This document shows positions 7,779 through 9,397 of a stretch of 9,397 nt of DNA, in pieces. The DNA lies in the NCBI GenBank assembly GCA_006226265.1, contig SBHH01000352.1, positions 1 through 9,397 of the forward strand. Reading direction: 5' to 3'. Positions within the stretch are counted from its first letter, which is position 1. The number at the start of each line of letters is the position of its first letter. The notes below the pieces were generated by a model that saw only the letters and a list, made by a program, of their open reading frames with translations, was not told the origin of the DNA and searched no databases. The DNA is from Alphaproteobacteria bacterium. GTDB taxonomy: Bacteria > Pseudomonadota > Alphaproteobacteria > Sneathiellales > Sneathiellaceae. A program made the position numbers and the translations under genes.

Positions 7779-8734
7779 GCTGCCGCCCCCCATGCCGGAG
7801 CTTGAGTACGCTCGGCCACACGCAGCCGCGCCGAACGCGCCCGCGGATTATTCGATAATTCATCTTCGCGCGCCTTGATGGAGCCGCGCTTTAACAGAGT
7901 GAAAGTGGGCGCTGGCCCCTCGTCGGTGACAGGAACGTGACGAGACGGCCTGGCGCGTCCTTCAGACCTTGCTGACAGGAATTTTTTCACGCGTCGGTCT
8001 TCTAGACTATGGAAAGATACCACCGCAAGACGACCACCGGGAGTGAGTAGCCGTTCGGATGCGGCCAGACCTTTGACCAGCTGCCCAAGTTCATCATTTA
8101 CAAATATACGCAACGCTTGGAAGGTACGCGTCGCCGGGTGGATGCCTTTTCCCGTCGGATGGACCACTGACGCCACCGCTTCCGCTAACTCAACTGTACT
8201 GGTGAAAGGCGTAATCTCCCGCCTTTCGACTACAACACGCGCAATTGCACGTGATCTGCGCTCCTCGCCGTACACAAAAATAATCCTGGCGAGTTCTGCC
8301 TCAGATTCTTCATTCACGACATCCGCCGCCGTCCGGCCCCTGCCGGACATGCGCATGTCAAGCGGCCCGTCCTTCATGAAGGAGAAACCGCGCGCCGCCT
8401 CGTCGATCTGCATGGAGGAAACACCGATATCGAGCATGATGCCATCGACCGCCGCCACTCCGGCAGCGGCAAGCAGAGCCTCCATATCCGCGTAACATCC
8501 TTCCAGCATCACGAGACGGCCGGAAAATTCTTTTGTCATTTCGGCTCCCATCGAAACCGCCAGCGGATCGCGATCGATGCCATAGACGACGCAGTTCGCT
8601 GCCTCAAGCAGTGCGCGGGAATAGCCCCCTGCGCCAAAGGTGCCGTCGACATAGATGCCGCCCGCTTTCGGCGCAATTGCCTCGACAACCTCACGCAGGA
8701 GAACCGAAATATGCGGGGCTTTACAGTCAGCCAT
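7775..8734 (-). CDS. rsmH: 16S rRNA (cytosine(1402)-N(4))-methyltransferase RsmH (MraW)
   Basis: SAM-dependent enzyme that N4-methylates C1402 of 16S rRNA in the ribosomal P site; it is conserved next to mraZ in dcw clusters. It has 319 residues. The N-terminus HISVLLREVVEAI leads into the SAM-binding DGTFGAGGYS (30-39). Further family motifs are LDIGVSSMQID (101-111), DGPLDMRM (122-129), HPATRTFQALRI (199-210), VSFHSLEDR (239-247) and a C-terminal NNPRARSARLR (295-305). The start at 8734 has GGAGG 6 bases upstream (8741-8745) and overlaps the mraZ stop by 8 bases. The frame stays open back to an ATG at 8878, but that extension lies inside mraZ and its residues are unlike RsmH. The stop shares an ATGA with ftsL. 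Confidence 0.98.
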   Translation of the reverse strand: MADCKAPHISVLLREVVEAIAPKAGGIYVDGTFGAGGYSRALLEAANCVVYGIDRDPLAVSMGAEMTKEFSGRLVMLEGCYADMEALLAAAGVAAVDGIMLDIGVSSMQIDEAARGFSFMKDGPLDMRMSGRGRTAADVVNEESEAELARIIFVYGEERRSRAIARVVVERREITPFTSTVELAEAVASVVHPTGKGIHPATRTFQALRIFVNDELGQLVKGLAASERLLTPGGRLAVVSFHSLEDRRVKKFLSARSEGRARPSRHVPVTDEGPAPTFTLLKRGSIKAREDELSNNPRARSARLRVAERTQAPAWGAAA

Positions 8735-9182
8735 CTGACGCCTCCGCTCCCTTTGCTCGACGGGCCTGCGTCCGCTCTCTGGCGATCTTCTTGCGCGCCT
8801 CAAAGGCTTCGGGTTGCCAGATCTGAAAACTGTCACCGCGCCCGACAAAGGCACAAGTGCCATCGATTCCGGCCGCATTCAGCATTTCTTCCGGGATCAC
8901 GATGCGCCCGTCCCCGTCGATGGAAAGCTCAACCGCATCGCTCATCAACACGTCGGCATAACTTTCCCGGTCCTCCGACAAGGGATCGAAGCCGCCGATT
9001 TTTTCTAGCAGCCCTTCCATCACATCCATGCCGCAGGCATCGATGGCATCGCCGTTCACGGTCGGAAAGATGATGACACTCTCATAACCCTTGCCCGCCA
9101 GCACAGACCGGAAGCGCGCCGGAACAGAAACCCGGCCCTTCTTGTCGACCTTGTTGACATATGTGGACAGAAACAGGGCCAT
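8727..9182 (-). CDS. mraZ: Transcriptional regulator MraZ
   Basis: DNA-binding protein of the AbrB/MazE-like fold, first gene of the dcw operon and known in E. coli to repress its own operon. It has 151 residues with two tandem SpoVT-AbrB half-domains. The first carries DKKGRVSVPARFR (13-25) and the second DGDGRIVIPEEM (89-100), the paired D-x-x-GR-x-x-x-P motifs of the family. FVGRGDSFQIWQPEAFE (112-128) is the usual end of domain two. The remaining tail (about 129-151) is charged and probably flexible. The start MALFLSTYVNKVD is the standard N-terminus; GAGGGG lies 11 bases upstream (9194-9199), a slightly long spacing. The stop overlaps rsmH by 8 bases. The upstream region holds a phased TGGRA series that would suit autoregulation by this protein (inference). 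Identity is very secure. Confidence 0.97.
   Translation of the reverse strand: MALFLSTYVNKVDKKGRVSVPARFRSVLAGKGYESVIIFPTVNGDAIDACGMDVMEGLLEKIGGFDPLSEDRESYADVLMSDAVELSIDGDGRIVIPEEMLNAAGIDGTCAFVGRGDSFQIWQPEAFEARKKIARERTQARRAKGAEASDG
8741..8745 (-). promoter_or_regulatory. Ribosome binding site of rsmH
   Basis: GGAGG lies 6 bases before the ATG at 8734, inside the mraZ 3' end. It decides this start over the upstream in-frame ATGs at 8878 and 8863. Confidence 0.75.
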
Positions 9183-9235
9183 TCAGGCGACTTCCCCTCA
9201 AAGTTCGTGTTTCCCGCAAACAACCGGCAATGACA

Positions 9236-9323
9236 TGGGGCATTCCCGGCAATATATGGAATATCTTGGAAGTATCATGGGATTTTATGGAAGTCAATGG
9301 AAAACAGGCTGAAATCCGTGGGT
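9236..9323 (+). promoter_or_regulatory. Phased TGGRA/TGGGN repeat array, candidate MraZ operator
   Basis: On the plus strand, units start at 9257 (TGGAA), 9267 (TGGAA), 9278 (TGGGA), 9288 (TGGAA) and 9298 (TGGAA), at intervals of 10, 11, 10 and 10 bases. Two outer units, TGGGG at 9236 and TGGGT at 9319, are each 21 bases (two helical turns) from the nearest core unit. A degenerate CGGCA at 9247 fits the same phase. The mean period is about 10.4 bases, so all units face one side of the helix. E. coli MraZ binds direct TGGGN repeats separated by 5 bases upstream of its own gene. The same geometry here, 50-140 bases upstream of mraZ, makes autoregulation the best explanation. The repeats are seen directly; the binding protein is inferred. 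Confidence 0.7.
9271..9297 (-). promoter_or_regulatory. Candidate proximal promoter of mraZ inside the repeat array
   Basis: The minus strand has TTGACT (9292-9297, five of six to -35) and GATACT (9271-9276, four of six to -10) with a 15-base spacer, shorter than the usual 16-18. Both hexamers lie between or across TGGRA units, so a protein on the array would cover them. This would give a leader of about 80 bases before mraZ. It is an alternative to the distal candidate, not excluded by it. Confidence 0.25.
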
Positions 9324-9337
9324 TCCAAGTAATTCCA
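9323..9337 (-). promoter_or_regulatory. Two opposed TGGAA units, possible extension of the MraZ operator
   Basis: Read on the minus strand there are two TGGAA units 10 bases apart (complement TTCCA at 9323-9327 and 9333-9337). They mirror the TGGAA pair at 9288-9292 and 9298-9302 about a common centre near 9312.5. They have the same unit and pitch as the main array but opposite orientation, so they may be a second binding face for the same protein. They could also be chance, or part of a promoter. Confidence 0.4.
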
Positions 9338-9356
9338 ATTTAAAAAAAACGGTCAA
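9328..9356 (-). promoter_or_regulatory. Candidate distal promoter of the mraZ operon
   Basis: The minus strand has TTGACC (9351-9356), five of six to the sigma70 -35 consensus. A 17-base spacer that begins with G and eight T follows, then ATTACT (9328-9333) as a poor -10 (three of six). Alphaproteobacterial promoters often keep only the -35 strongly, so this is plausible but weak. Its transcript would start near 9320, at the edge of the TGGRA array, and the CtrA-like box lies just upstream. Confidence 0.3.
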
Positions 9357-9359
9357 ATT

Positions 9360-9374
9360 TTAACGAATTCTTAA
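9360..9374 (+). promoter_or_regulatory. CtrA-type binding box (TTAA-N7-TTAA)
   Basis: The plus strand reads TTAA, seven bases (CGAATTC), TTAA, followed by C at 9375. This is a full match to the TTAA-N7-TTAAC consensus of CtrA, the alphaproteobacterial cell-cycle response regulator. The minus strand also reads TTAA-N7-TTAA. The box lies 178 bases upstream of the mraZ start and 3 bases upstream of a TTGACC -35-like hexamer, a position where CtrA could activate or block a promoter for the operon. The motif is seen; the function is inferred. The local sequence is AT-rich, which raises the chance of a random match. Confidence 0.5.
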
Positions 9375-9397
9375 CCAGTTCTTTGCGCCGGAAAGGA

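Noticed and set aside
8735..8878. Extended rsmH start at ATG 8878.
   Set aside because: The 48 extra residues lie inside mraZ and are unlike RsmH; the start at 8734 has a good ribosome binding site and the normal N-terminus.
9208..9222. Small hairpin in the mraZ leader (TGTTT, five-base loop, AAACA).
   Set aside because: A five-pair, mostly A-T stem is expected by chance and does not cover the ribosome binding site.
9341..9397. Possible intrinsic terminator of an upstream gene, suggested by the T run on the minus strand.
   Set aside because: No GC-rich stem precedes the T run; the sequence before it is AT-rich and the only symmetry is that of the TTAA box.
9381..9397. Purine-rich plus-strand end (GGAAAGGA) that could be the ribosome binding site of a divergent gene beyond the window.
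   Set aside because: No start codon is visible before the window ends, so it cannot be supported.
1..9397. Search for a novel system, mobile element, CRISPR array, tRNA or rRNA.
   Set aside because: All coding space is filled by intact, standard dcw genes with consistent composition. No inverted-repeat ends, transposase, repeat-spacer pattern or tRNA-like structure is seen.

Overview
The window is the front part of a division and cell wall (dcw) cluster, and every gene lies on the minus strand. In transcription order (high to low coordinate) the genes are mraZ, rsmH, ftsL, ftsI, murE, murF, mraY, murD and the first 77 codons of ftsW, which runs off the low-coordinate end. Both the gene order and the proteins point to an alphaproteobacterium. 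Supporting details are the FtsW N-terminus with its WWWTVDRWTL stretch, a short FtsL with an AEW motif, MurF with a TGSVGKTGTK nucleotide loop, and a full CtrA-type TTAA-N7-TTAAC box upstream of the operon. I cannot assign an order or genus. MurE carries DNPR, so the peptidoglycan should be of the meso-diaminopimelate type.

Layout: bases 9183-9397 are the only non-coding stretch (215 bases, cut by the window end). They hold the 5' leader and control region of mraZ. From the far end towards mraZ this region contains a CtrA-like box (9360-9374), a TTGACC -35-like element (9351-9356) followed by a run of eight T, two TGGAA units on the minus strand (9323-9337), and a helically phased series of TGGRA/TGGGN units on the plus strand (9236-9323). 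The series resembles the TGGGN-N5 repeats bound by MraZ in E. coli. From 9182 down to 1 the sequence is essentially all coding: five junctions overlap by 4 or 8 bases, one (ftsI/murE) by 14, and the other two are separated by only 3 and 4 bases. No internal terminator or gap is seen, so one polycistronic mRNA with translational coupling is likely.

How the genes work together: MraZ is the likely operon regulator and RsmH methylates 16S rRNA. MurE, MurF, MraY and MurD make and membrane-anchor the UDP-MurNAc-pentapeptide / lipid I precursor. FtsL, FtsI and FtsW belong to the septal synthase complex that polymerises and crosslinks it at the division site. MurG, MurC, MurB, Ddl, FtsQ, FtsA and FtsZ would be expected beyond base 1.

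The coding content is ordinary and intact. The parts that merit a second look are the control region (phased repeat array plus CtrA box) and the non-ATG start of murE inside ftsI. I found no mobile element, CRISPR array, tRNA, rRNA or undescribed gene system.
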